Positions 26,703-35,156 of a stretch of DNA of 64,000 bases are shown piece by piece (the first letter of the stretch is position 1; every line of letters starts with the position of its first letter). The position numbers were made by a program, and so were the translations under genes. The notes under the pieces are model-generated. The model ran no database searches. It was not told the DNA's origin and saw only the letters and a program-made list of their open reading frames with translations. The DNA lies in NCBI GenBank assembly GCA_018399285.1, contig JAGYOW010000009.1, positions 26,001 to 90,000 of the forward strand, read 5' to 3'. The stretch comes from Desulfotignum sp. GTDB taxonomy: Bacteria; Desulfobacterota; Desulfobacteria; Desulfobacterales; Desulfobacteraceae.

Positions 26703-28643
26703 ATGGCATTGGACCGCAAAATAGCCTACATCAATTTGACCACCGGGGATGTGGAGATCAAGCCCATTCCTCTGGAAATGAGAAAAAAATTCATCGGCGG
26801 CCGGGGAATGGACGCGTATCTTTTATATAACCATGCGCCCAAAGGGTGCGATCCCATCGGACCGGAAAACCCGATGATCGTCAGCGGGGGGCTGCTTACG
26901 GCCACATGCGCCTCTGCCACAGCCCGGACCCATGTCATGGCCAAGTCGCCTTTGACCGGGTTGCTGGGGTCCTGTAATATGGGAGGATTTTTTGCCCCGG
27001 AAATGGCCTGGGCCGGATTTCACCACCTGGTCATCACGGGCAAGGCGGACAAACCTGTGTATCTGTGGATTCACAATGGTGAGATCGAGATCCGGGATGC
27101 CGGCCATCTGTGGGGAAAAAACAGCACCGACACCCAGTGGGCCATCAGAGACGAGCTGGATGATGAAGAAGTGAAAAGCATGGTCATCGGCCAGGCCGGT
27201 GAAAATCTGGTGACCTATGCCTGCGTCATGACCGGCATCAAAAATGCCGGAGGCCGCACGGGCTTGGGCTGTGTCATGGGGTCCAAAAACCTCAAGGCCG
27301 TGGCGGTCAGAGGCACCATGGACATCAAGATCGCCCATCCCGTGGATGCCCTGGAACACAACAAGAAATTCATCGACCAGATCACGGGCGCCAAGGTCAA
27401 TCAGATCCAGGGCGCCCTGGGCACGCCGTTCATCTGGGGGGCCACCAACTGCTGGGGCGGGGTGCGCACTAGAAATTTCCAGTATAATCAGATGGAATAT
27501 GCCGATGAGATCGAGCCCGAAGCCATTGACGATTATGCCGCTGAAACCATGGGTCCCCATCACATGACCGGGTGTTTCGGATGCCAGGTGCACTGCCGGG
27601 CCCAGTACAAGATCCAGTCCGGGCTGTACAAGGGCAAATATGATGAAGGCCCGGAATACACCTCTTTGGGGGCGTTTGGCGCGGAACCGGACTGCAAGAG
27701 CATTGAAACCGTGCTCACGGGCAACCATCTGGTGAACCAGTACGGGGTGGACAACCTGGAGATCGGCAGCATGATCGCCTGGGCCATGGAACTTTACGAG
27801 CTGGGGATTCTGACCACCAAGGAAACCGAAGGCCTGGATCTGCGGTTCGGCAATGATGAGGCTTTGCTTCAGATGGTGCACAACATCTGTACCCGCACTG
27901 GATGGCTGGGCAATGTCCTGGCCGACGGCGGAATCCCGGCCGCTGAAAAGATCGGCAAAAATGCTTTTGATTATCTGATTCAGGTCAAGGGCATGAACAA
28001 CCTGCACTCGGATGAACGGGCCACCCCGGGCCTGGCGCTCAATATCGCCACGGCCTCCAGAGGATCGGACCATCTGCGGTCCCGGCCGGCCATTGATCTG
28101 TATCATCTGCCGGAACCGGTTCTCAGAAAAATTTACAGTTCCCCCGTGCCCTATGACGGGCCCTTGTCTTCCGAGCACACGGAATATATCGGTAAACCCT
28201 GGCAGGTGTTCTGGCAGGAAAATGTGTACATGGCCGTGGATTGTTTAGGGATCTGCAAATACCACACTGTGTTTTTAGGGGCCACGCTTCCCAATTTCGA
28301 GGACTGGCCCAAGGTGATCTACTACAACACGGGTCTGGAATTCACGCCCAGAGAGATCTGGGATGCAGCGGAGCGGTGCAACAACCTGGAACGGCTGTTT
28401 AACCTTCGAGAAGGCTTAACCCGCAATGATCTCAAAAAAGGCGATACCCTGAACCACCGGTACTTTGATGAGCCCTGCCGCAGAGGAGCGCCCGATGTCA
28501 TCGGAAAACGAATCGACAGAGACAAATTCAATGTCATGATCGATGAGTTCTACAAACACCACGGCTGGGACAATGACGGGGTACCCACTTCTGAAACCTT
28601 GACGCGACTGGGCCTGGAAAACGAACCCACCCGGTTGCTGTAG
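26703..28643 (+). CDS. aor: Aldehyde:ferredoxin oxidoreductase family, tungsten pterin enzyme
   Basis: A 646-residue AOR-family enzyme. The N-domain shows GGRGMDAYLLY and MGGFFAPEMAWAGF, and the C-half has the cluster-binding CFGCQVHC (C-x2-C-x3-C) near residue 300 with the fourth Cys in CLGICKYH near residue 515. GGRTGLGCVMGSKNLKAV is the family's pterin-binding region. Such enzymes oxidise aldehydes to acids, or run in reverse, with reduced ferredoxin. The ATG at 26703 follows AAGGAGG; the longer frame from 26613 overlaps the previous gene and has no homology. A ferredoxin gene follows and an FAD/NAD oxidoreductase gene lies divergent, so electrons may be passed on to NAD. The aldehyde is unknown; benzoyl-CoA reductase BamB is a more distant alternative. 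Confidence 0.88.
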   Translation: MALDRKIAYINLTTGDVEIKPIPLEMRKKFIGGRGMDAYLLYNHAPKGCDPIGPENPMIVSGGLLTATCASATARTHVMAKSPLTGLLGSCNMGGFFAPEMAWAGFHHLVITGKADKPVYLWIHNGEIEIRDAGHLWGKNSTDTQWAIRDELDDEEVKSMVIGQAGENLVTYACVMTGIKNAGGRTGLGCVMGSKNLKAVAVRGTMDIKIAHPVDALEHNKKFIDQITGAKVNQIQGALGTPFIWGATNCWGGVRTRNFQYNQMEYADEIEPEAIDDYAAETMGPHHMTGCFGCQVHCRAQYKIQSGLYKGKYDEGPEYTSLGAFGAEPDCKSIETVLTGNHLVNQYGVDNLEIGSMIAWAMELYELGILTTKETEGLDLRFGNDEALLQMVHNICTRTGWLGNVLADGGIPAAEKIGKNAFDYLIQVKGMNNLHSDERATPGLALNIATASRGSDHLRSRPAIDLYHLPEPVLRKIYSSPVPYDGPLSSEHTEYIGKPWQVFWQENVYMAVDCLGICKYHTVFLGATLPNFEDWPKVIYYNTGLEFTPREIWDAAERCNNLERLFNLREGLTRNDLKKGDTLNHRYFDEPCRRGAPDVIGKRIDRDKFNVMIDEFYKHHGWDNDGVPTSETLTRLGLENEPTRLL

Positions 28644-28664
28644 ATCATAACCAAGGAGAAAATC

Positions 28665-29153
28665 ATGGATAAATTTCTGACAGTTGATGCAGATAAATGC
28701 ACGGGGTGCCGCCTGTGTGAACAGGTGTGCTCAGTCATGCACGAAGGGGTTTCCAATCCCGCCAAAAGCCGGATCCAGGTGGTGAAATGGGAGCAGGAAG
28801 GGATTTATATCCCGGTGATCTGCAAACAGTGTGAAGATGCGCCCTGCATGAATGTGTGCCCGGTACGGGCCATTTCAAGGGACCCGGATTTCGGGTTTGT
28901 AAAAGTGGATCACGAGGTATGCATTGGGTGCCGGTCCTGTGTGGGGATCTGTCCTTTCGGCGCCATGGGATATAATGACACCACCCACCAGGTGTTCAAG
29001 TGTGATTTGTGCGGCGGTGATCCCCAGTGTGTGAGATTCTGCGAAGTGAATGCCCTGGAATATGTGTCTGCGGACCGGGTTTCATCCCAGAAGAAACGCA
29101 AAGGCGCGGCCCGGCAGTCAGCGGCGGAACGGCAGGCCGTGGCCCTGGGATAA
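28665..29153 (+). CDS. Ferredoxin-type electron transfer subunit of AOR
   Basis: A 162-residue protein with Cys groups CTGCRLCEQVC, CKQCEDAPCMNVCP, CIGCRSCVGICP and CDLCGGDPQCVRFC, for up to four 4Fe-4S clusters, and a basic Ala/Arg/Gln-rich tail. AAGGAG precedes the ATG, 21 bases behind the AOR stop. It is the likely direct electron acceptor or donor of the AOR subunit. Its layout resembles AorA/BamC-type small subunits. Confidence 0.88.
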   Translation: MDKFLTVDADKCTGCRLCEQVCSVMHEGVSNPAKSRIQVVKWEQEGIYIPVICKQCEDAPCMNVCPVRAISRDPDFGFVKVDHEVCIGCRSCVGICPFGAMGYNDTTHQVFKCDLCGGDPQCVRFCEVNALEYVSADRVSSQKKRKGAARQSAAERQAVALG

Positions 29154-29196
29154 CGCCCGGTAACCGGTAACATATCTACACATTATTGAGTCTGAT

Positions 29197-29236
29197 ATCA
29201 GGGCCTGGTTTACCAAAACCGGGCCCTGATTTTTTG
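29197..29236 (+). terminator. Rho-independent terminator after the AOR operon
   Basis: ATCAGGGCCTGGTTT at 29197-29211 pairs with AAACCGGGCCCTGAT ending at 29230 (one mismatch), followed by a run of T. It ends the AOR transcript 44 bases after the ferredoxin stop. Confidence 0.88.
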
Positions 29237-29358
29237 GCGCAAATAGGAGGCCTTGTGTTCGGTTTTTCCGGAGAAAGCCGGCATCTGAAACTCATTGACT
29301 TTGGCTTTATATATGATATTTATGTGCGGCTCATAAATGCAATGCAAAAGGAAGACCG

Positions 29359-30102
29359 ATGAATTTTTTTCAAAAGCTGCACATGATTCACAGTGCCTGG
29401 CATTATCGCCTCAATACGGAAAAAGAAGATATCTGTTTTCTTCTGAAGTTGAATCTCAAAGGAAAAACTGTCATTGATATCGGCGCCAACAAAGGCATTT
29501 ATTCCTACTGGATGTCAAAAAAAGTGGGTCCCCTGGGAAAAGTGGTCGCCTTTGAACCTCAGCCGGAGCTTGAAACTCATCTGATGGGGCTTAAATCCGC
29601 ATTTAAAATGGATAATCTTTCCATCGTCCGAAAAGGATTGTCCAGTGAACCCGGGGTGATGGCACTTTACAGGGCTGAGCCGGGGTCAGGCGGGGCAACA
29701 TTGAATAAAAATCAACGGGTGGGCACATGGCAGACTGTGTCTGTTGACGTGACCACACTGGATGATTATGCGTGCCAGCTCAGGGATGTGGCATTTATAA
29801 AATGCGATGTTGAAGGCCATGAACACGATGTGTTCAAAGGGGGCCGCCATCTGCTGGAAAGAGACAAGCCCTGTCTGCTTTTTGAATGCCATCATGAACA
29901 AGCCCTAAAACAAGACCTTTTTTCATATCTGATATCCCTGGGGTATGACGGCTTTTTCTCATTCAAAAAAAAGATGATCCATTGCAGCCGGTTCGATAAA
30001 TTCCCCTATAGACGCAAAAACGAACACCATCGCAATTATATCTTTATACATCCGGAATTTTATATGAAAGGATTAAGTTTTAAGGATTTAGTTTTAAGCT
30101 AA
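29359..30102 (+). CDS. FkbM-family methyltransferase
   Basis: A 247-residue SAM-dependent methyltransferase. Motif I is VIDIGANKGIYSYWM near residue 36, followed by VVAFEPQPELETHL and the FkbM segment VAFIKCDVEGHEHDVFKGG near residue 145. Family members O-methylate sugars or polyketides; the acceptor here is unknown. The last ~12 residues (GLSFKDLVLS) are read out of the heptad repeat that overlaps the stop codon, so the natural C-terminus may once have been different. It is a single gene, with an AGGAAG site and AT-rich upstream DNA. Confidence 0.85.
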   Translation: MNFFQKLHMIHSAWHYRLNTEKEDICFLLKLNLKGKTVIDIGANKGIYSYWMSKKVGPLGKVVAFEPQPELETHLMGLKSAFKMDNLSIVRKGLSSEPGVMALYRAEPGSGGATLNKNQRVGTWQTVSVDVTTLDDYACQLRDVAFIKCDVEGHEHDVFKGGRHLLERDKPCLLFECHHEQALKQDLFSYLISLGYDGFFSFKKKMIHCSRFDKFPYRRKNEHHRNYIFIHPEFYMKGLSFKDLVLS

Positions 30103-30108
30103 TACCTG
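30059..30108 (+). repeat. Heptad repeat copy with AATACCTG end
   Basis: TTTATATGAAAG leads into AAGTTTT-type heptads (some changed to GGATTTAG) and ends AAGCTAATACCTG at 30096-30108. The same start and end flank the longer array at 38459. It overlaps the 3' end of the FkbM gene. Confidence 0.7.
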
Positions 30109-30112
30109 TTTG

Positions 30113-30838
30113 TTACATGAATCCTTTGTAATGGTGTGGTTCCAGGGCAGAAAACACATAATGGATCATGGTGATGGTGTCAAACACCGGCAGGCCCGTG
30201 GCATGGTGCACGGCCCGGGCATAGGGAGGCAGCACACTGCATTCCAGGAGAATGGCGCCGGCGTTTTGCTGAGTCAGGTTCCGGGCGGCTGTCACGATTT
30301 CCTGTTCGATTTTTTTTGCATCCAGGGTGCCTTTTTCATCCATGACCGCGGAGGCGAATTCCGGACAGGATTCCATGCCGGAAATCAAAAGGTCCGGGCC
30401 GAAAAAAATTCCGATCGCCTCGAAAAAATCCGGGGTCAGGCTCCGGCTGTCAGCCGTGATGATGCCGATGCCCGTGTCGGCCGGGATCAGGTGCCGGATA
30501 AAGGGAATCTGGAACAAAGAGGAAAGAAATACGGGCAAACCCAGATCCTGCCGGAGCCGCTGCTGATGAAGGGCCATGAATCCGCAGTCCCCGGTGACGG
30601 CCCGGACCCCGTTGGCAGCCAGGTCCCGGGCCGCGGCCAGCAGATCTGAATAAACGGTGTCGTCTTTGCCCACGGCCCGTGCCACGGTGAATCCGGGCAC
30701 TTTTTTAAATCGCACCGGAAAATCATAAGAGGTGGCATTGGCCACATCCCCGGGGATGAACGGGATCACCGAATCCAGCAGCAGAATGCCGATGGCTTCT
30801 CCATAGGATACCTGCTGATTTTTGATGGTGTATTTCAT
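30113..30838 (-). CDS. Aspartate/glutamate racemase superfamily protein
   Basis: A 241-residue protein of the Asp/Glu/hydantoin racemase fold. The two catalytic Cys regions are TGDCGFMA near residue 85 and LLECSVLPPYA near residue 200. Relatives include racemases, maleate isomerase and arylmalonate decarboxylase, so racemisation is only one option. It is the last gene of the minus-strand cluster that includes a TRAP transporter, 13 bases behind DctM. A function in converting the imported amino or dicarboxylic acid is likely. Confidence 0.75.
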   Translation of the reverse strand: MKYTIKNQQVSYGEAIGILLLDSVIPFIPGDVANATSYDFPVRFKKVPGFTVARAVGKDDTVYSDLLAAARDLAANGVRAVTGDCGFMALHQQRLRQDLGLPVFLSSLFQIPFIRHLIPADTGIGIITADSRSLTPDFFEAIGIFFGPDLLISGMESCPEFASAVMDEKGTLDAKKIEQEIVTAARNLTQQNAGAILLECSVLPPYARAVHHATGLPVFDTITMIHYVFSALEPHHYKGFM

Positions 30839-30851
30839 TTTGTTTTCCAGA

Positions 30852-32141
30852 TTATCCTCCCATGGCCAGATTGGGCAGAAACAGCGCGATCTGGGGAAAG
30901 GTGATGAGCAGAACTGTTGCCAGAATCAGGATGAGCAGAAAGGGCAGGGCATGGCCGATCACCTCCAGATAGGGACGTCTGAAAATGAGCTGGGCCGTGA
31001 AGATGTCGCATCCGAATGGCGGGGTGGCCGATCCGATGGCGGCCTGAAGGGTGACCAGGGTACCCAAAAGGATGGGATCCACGCCGGCCCCGACCACATA
31101 GGGCTGGAACACCGGACTTAAAATGAAGATCGCCACAATGGGGTCCACAAACATGCAGGCCACAAAATATACCACCACCACAATGGTGATCACCCGCAGC
31201 ATGGAAGGATCCGTGCCGAACAAAGGCGGCAGCAGCTGGTCCGGCAGCTGGAGAAACCCGATGAGAAAGGAAAATGCCTGGCCGGCCCCCACCAGGATGA
31301 ACACCACCCCGGTGATCACGCCGGTCTGGAGAAAAGCATCGACAATGCGTTCAAAAGTAAGGCTTCTAAATATAATGGTTTCCAGGATCAGGGCATAGAA
31401 AACGGCTGCGGCCGCCGCTTCCGTGGGGCTTAAAATACCTGTGTAGATGCCGCCTACGATGATGACGGGAAACCCCATGACGGGCAGGCCTCCTTTGACG
31501 GCATCGATGCGTTCGGGCATGGAGGCTCTGGGAAGTGTGCCCACGTGGGTGACCTTTGAATACACATAGCAGTAAATGGAAAACATCACCAGGATCATGA
31601 GTCCCGGCAGGATGCCTGCCAGAAACAGCATGCCGATGGAGGTGGAGGTGGCGACCCCGTAAACGATAAACCCGATGCTGGGGGGGATGAGAAATGCGAT
31701 GTCGCTGGAATTGATAATCAGCCCCAGGGTAAAAGAGCTTTTATAACCGGCCTCCAGGAGCATGGGCCGCATGGTGCCGCCGATGGCCGCTACCGTGGCC
31801 TGGGTGGAGCCGGACACGGCCCCGAACAGGGTGCAGGAGGCATTGGTGGTAATGGGCAGCCCGCCGGGCAGATGGCCCACAAACACCTTGATCATGCGGA
31901 TAAGCCGGGATGCGGATTCTCCGGAAGTGATGATGGAGGCGGACAGGATGAACATGGGTACGCAAACCAGGGCCGGCGGGGTGACACCGGCAATCACCTG
32001 CTGCACCATGGTGATCAGCATTTTCGGAGCGAACTCGGGCATGTACACGGCAATGTAGAGGATCAAGGAGCCCAGCAGGGTTACCATAAAGGGAAATCCC
32101 AGTAAAAGCATGATCAGAAGACTGATTCCGAACATCATCAT
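30852..32141 (-). CDS. dctM: TRAP transporter large permease DctM
   Basis: An intact 429-residue polytopic permease with the family loop TLFGAVSGSTQATVAAIGGTM and the conserved SSDIAFLIPPSIGFIVYG. It is the sodium-driven carrier subunit. The start is put at the ATG at 32141 because GGAGG lies 8 bases before it and the length then fits the family; the frame opens earlier at a GTG (32177). In contrast to the first dctM at 2776 it has no frame breaks. Confidence 0.9.
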   Translation of the reverse strand: MMMFGISLLIMLLLGFPFMVTLLGSLILYIAVYMPEFAPKMLITMVQQVIAGVTPPALVCVPMFILSASIITSGESASRLIRMIKVFVGHLPGGLPITTNASCTLFGAVSGSTQATVAAIGGTMRPMLLEAGYKSSFTLGLIINSSDIAFLIPPSIGFIVYGVATSTSIGMLFLAGILPGLMILVMFSIYCYVYSKVTHVGTLPRASMPERIDAVKGGLPVMGFPVIIVGGIYTGILSPTEAAAAAVFYALILETIIFRSLTFERIVDAFLQTGVITGVVFILVGAGQAFSFLIGFLQLPDQLLPPLFGTDPSMLRVITIVVVVYFVACMFVDPIVAIFILSPVFQPYVVGAGVDPILLGTLVTLQAAIGSATPPFGCDIFTAQLIFRRPYLEVIGHALPFLLILILATVLLITFPQIALFLPNLAMGG

Positions 32142-32706
32142 GGTCGGGGCCTCCGATGATTTCATCTTCGTATTCACTTTGCTGGTCCGGGGACTGCCAG
32201 GGGTCGGATTCCGTGAAATTTTTGATGATGGTGCGGAAATACTGGATCGCGGCCAGGCCGAAACCGATGGGCATGATCACGTAAAGGTCCATTTGGGGAC
32301 CCGCAGGGCCGGGGTCATGTGTCCCTTGGCCATGGCGTTGGTCAGGTACTCCCAGGACGCGATGCACATGATGCCCATGACCACGGCGGAGATCAGGCAG
32401 ATGATCATGATAAAGGTTTTCCATTTTCAGGGCATGGCATCCAGAAACGCGCCCATGCGGATGTGCCGGGCCTTTCGCACGCCATAGCTCACCCCGGTGA
32501 AGGTGATGAGCATCACCAGGAACCGGGAAATCTCTTCGGCAAAATGAATACTGAGAGAAAAGGTGCGGGCAAATACATTGGCTATGAGCAGAACGGCCAG
32601 GGCAGCCACGCAGATCACCAGATGGAGACCTCAGGCTGTTGACCACCACACCGATATTGTGATTGAGCTGCTGAAGGGGATTGCGGGTTTTCTGCTTTGG
32701 GTCCAT
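32138..32706 (-). pseudogene. dctQ: TRAP transporter small subunit DctQ, frame-broken
   Basis: The ATG at 32706 (AAAGGA site) opens MDPKQKTRNPLQQLNHN, then the frame breaks near 32625. The core membrane region reads in a second frame (VICVAALAVLLIANVFAR, FAEEISRFLVMLITFTGVSYG), breaks again near 32428, and the last helix VIMPIGFGLAAIQYFRTIIKN is back in the first frame. Two or three single-base changes restore a protein of about 190 residues. The exact end is uncertain but should overlap the dctM start. Confidence 0.75.
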
Positions 32707-32773
32707 AGGGTTCCTTTCCAGCGGTAATGAACGATGCGCCCCGGGACTGAAAGAGGCACCGGGCTGTTGTCAG

Positions 32774-32808
32774 GACAGGTCCCGGGCGATGATTACCCGG
32801 GACCTGTC
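32774..32808 (-). terminator. Hairpin between dctP and dctQ of the second TRAP operon
   Basis: A perfect 13-base inverted repeat, GACAGGTCCCGGG (32774-32786) and CCCGGGACCTGTC (32796-32808), with a 9-base loop. There is no T run on the minus strand, so it looks like an mRNA-stabilising or partial-stop element placed exactly like the hairpin at 2211 in the first TRAP operon. Confidence 0.6.
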
Positions 32809-32824
32809 TATCTTTAACAAACGG

Positions 32825-33880
32825 TTACTTTAAAGCGGCTTTGGCCGCTTCAATGTCGGCAAGCAATGCTTCCAGAATTTCGTCAGCCCCGTCACCGCCG
32901 ATTTCGGTGAACTTGGGATAAACCGTTTTAGCCGCCGCCTGGAACTCGGCGATGGCGGCATCGTCCAGTTCATTGAACTCCAGGTCCGGTTTGGCGGCCA
33001 GCACATTTTCCTTGTCAGAGGCATTTCGTTCCATGATCCAGTTTCCGGCCGGAATGATGGCATCCACCCAGAACCGTTTCATCTCGTCCTGCACGTTCTG
33101 GGGCAGGCTGTCAAAGAATTCCTTGTTGACCGTGGGAATCCCCAGAAACGGTTCGCTCTTGAGCTGGGTAACGTATTTCTGCACTTCAAAGAACTTCATG
33201 CTGTAGATGGCGAACAGCGGGTTGACCTGGCCGTCGATGAGTCCCATCTGCAGGCCGGAGTAAACCTCGCCGTAATCCATGGGCGTGGGCACGGCGCCAT
33301 AGGCCTTGTAATCCTCCACCAGCAGCTTGGAAGACATTACCCGCAGTTTCTGGCCCTTGATGTCGGCCAGGGAGGTGATTTTCTTGTTGGAGGAAACCCA
33401 CTGCCATCCTTCAAACATCACGGCCAGCGGCACCAGATCATTGTCGCGGAACGCTTTTTCCAGCAGCGGAAAAAATTTGCCGTTGCGTACGATCCAGTCA
33501 ATGGTTTCAGGCACGTTTTCTGTGGGAAAGATATAGTTCAGGGCCAGCACCTGGGCCTGGGGGACAAACGCGCTGATCCAGGCGTAATCGGAAAACACAT
33601 ATTCCACCACCCCCATCTGTGCCAGCTCGTTGATATCGCCAAGCGCCCCCAGCGTGCCGTAGGGGTACACGGTAATGTTGATCTTGCCGTCAGTCCATTC
33701 TTTCATGTGATCGGAAAAATTGTTTGCCCACACGGTCATGAAATCGCCTTCGATCTCTTCAGATGCCAGTTTGGCAAGGATGGGTTTGCCCGTGTAGTTT
33801 TCAGCAAAGGCAGGGGCTGCGGTCAGGCAGAATATCCCTGCGAAAACAATGACTGCCAGTTTGGTGAGTGTTTGTTTCAT
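32825..33880 (-). CDS. dctP: TRAP transporter substrate-binding protein DctP
   Basis: A 351-residue periplasmic binding protein with a clear signal peptide (residues 1-24, ending AAPAFA). The DctP core includes KGQKLRVMSSKLLVEDYKAYG and the Arg that binds the ligand carboxylate, followed by TPMDYGEVYSGLQMGLIDG. The ATG at 33880 follows AAGGAG and starts at the signal peptide; the longer frame to 33946 has no support. It shares an operon with the peptidases upstream. The ligand is probably a carboxylate or ectoine-like compound. Confidence 0.9.
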   Translation of the reverse strand: MKQTLTKLAVIVFAGIFCLTAAPAFAENYTGKPILAKLASEEIEGDFMTVWANNFSDHMKEWTDGKINITVYPYGTLGALGDINELAQMGVVEYVFSDYAWISAFVPQAQVLALNYIFPTENVPETIDWIVRNGKFFPLLEKAFRDNDLVPLAVMFEGWQWVSSNKKITSLADIKGQKLRVMSSKLLVEDYKAYGAVPTPMDYGEVYSGLQMGLIDGQVNPLFAIYSMKFFEVQKYVTQLKSEPFLGIPTVNKEFFDSLPQNVQDEMKRFWVDAIIPAGNWIMERNASDKENVLAAKPDLEFNELDDAAIAEFQAAAKTVYPKFTEIGGDGADEILEALLADIEAAKAALK

Positions 33881-33942
33881 GGTGTTCTCCTTTTTGGGAT
33901 TAGGGGTAAAAAATATCGGGAGTCCACGGGATGGTCCGCGTT

Positions 33943-35145
33943 TCATGTCTGGTTCAGAAACGTCAGTGCCCCATGAACATGTAAGGCCACTCCTTTCGTT
34001 AAAACGGATTCGTCAATGGCAAATGCCGGGTGATGATGGGACACATCCGTGCCCTTTGCCGGGTCGGCGCATCCCAGAAACAAAAACACGCCGGGTACCC
34101 GGGATGAAAATTCACTGAAATCCTCGCTGGCGATATACCGGGATTCCACCACGGTATCTAAAGATCCAAATACCCTGGCTGCGGTCCGCCGGGCCATCTT
34201 CACCATGTGCTCATCATTGACCAGGGGAATGTTTTCATGATTGATATCAATGGCACAGGTACACCGGTGGGCCTCACAGATGTGCTCACAGATGCGGATG
34301 AACTTCTGGGTGGGATTGTCCGGGCTGTGTTCGGGCAGGGCCGTCAGAAACCGGATAGTGCCTTCCAGATCCGCATGTTCCGGGATGATGTTGGCTTTTT
34401 CCCCGGCGTTCAGTCTGCCGAACATGATAATGGTGGGTTCTCTGGCATCCATTTCCCGGGTCTGAATGGCCTGGACCGCCTGGATGACTCCGGCGGCGGC
34501 AATCACCGGATCCACGGCCTGATGGGGATAGCCCGTGTGGCCGCCTTTGCCTTTGATTCTGAGTTTAAATACATCCAGGCCGCCCATGACCGTGCCGGCG
34601 GAAATGCCCACCTGTCCCGAAGGAATCTGGCTCCAGATATGAATCCCCATGGCTGCGTCCACTTTCGGGTTTTCCATGATGCCTTCTTCGATCATGTAAA
34701 TGGCCCCGGCGGCTTCTTCGTTGGGCTGGAACACCAGCTTGATCTTTCCTTTTAACATCGTGCCGTGGTCTGTCAGAACCCGGGCCGCTGCCAGCAGCAT
34801 GGCCATGTGGGCGTCATGGCCGCAGGCGTGCATCACCCCGGGGTTTTTCGAGGCAAAATCCAGACCCGTGGCTTCGGTCACGGGCAGGGCATCCATGTCG
34901 GCTCTGAGCATGAGCGTGGGCCCGGGATTGCCTGAATCCAGCACGGCGGCCACGCCCGTGCCGGCCGACCGGAACGGGTCCAGTCCCAGATCCGCCAGAT
35001 ATGTTTCAATGAATTCAGCGGTTCTGAATTCCTTAAACCCCAGTTCCGGATACTGGTGAAAGTGCCGGTACAGCCGGATCACTTCCGGCTCCAGTGCCTT
35101 GATCTGCCGGTCTATTTCTGCCTGATTGGCCGGGGCTGGGTTCAT
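33943..35145 (-). CDS. M20-family amidohydrolase / aminoacylase
   Basis: A 400-residue M20D hydrolase (HipO/AbgB type). Metal ligands sit in HACGHDAHM near residue 108, in FQPNEEAAGA with the catalytic Glu near residue 145, and in ESRYIASEDFSEF near the end. GLDVFKLRIKGKGGHTGYPHQAVDP marks the lid domain. These enzymes remove N-acyl groups from amino acids. It is 11 bases downstream of the M24 gene and 62 upstream of dctP. If the M24 protein opens ectoine, this one could deacetylate the product, though the known enzyme DoeB belongs to another family. Confidence 0.88.
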   Translation of the reverse strand: MNPAPANQAEIDRQIKALEPEVIRLYRHFHQYPELGFKEFRTAEFIETYLADLGLDPFRSAGTGVAAVLDSGNPGPTLMLRADMDALPVTEATGLDFASKNPGVMHACGHDAHMAMLLAAARVLTDHGTMLKGKIKLVFQPNEEAAGAIYMIEEGIMENPKVDAAMGIHIWSQIPSGQVGISAGTVMGGLDVFKLRIKGKGGHTGYPHQAVDPVIAAAGVIQAVQAIQTREMDAREPTIIMFGRLNAGEKANIIPEHADLEGTIRFLTALPEHSPDNPTQKFIRICEHICEAHRCTCAIDINHENIPLVNDEHMVKMARRTAARVFGSLDTVVESRYIASEDFSEFSSRVPGVFLFLGCADPAKGTDVSHHHPAFAIDESVLTKGVALHVHGALTFLNQT

Positions 35146-35156
35146 GGATTCACCTT

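Noticed and set aside
26823..28178. Long (451-codon) minus-strand frame opposite the AOR gene
   Set aside because: It is antisense to a clear enzyme gene, has no homology or ribosome site, and is due to GC-rich codon positions.
31741..32706. 321-codon minus-strand frame spanning dctQ and dctM
   Set aside because: Only its first ~20 codons and a later segment are DctQ; the rest is a shadow of dctM.
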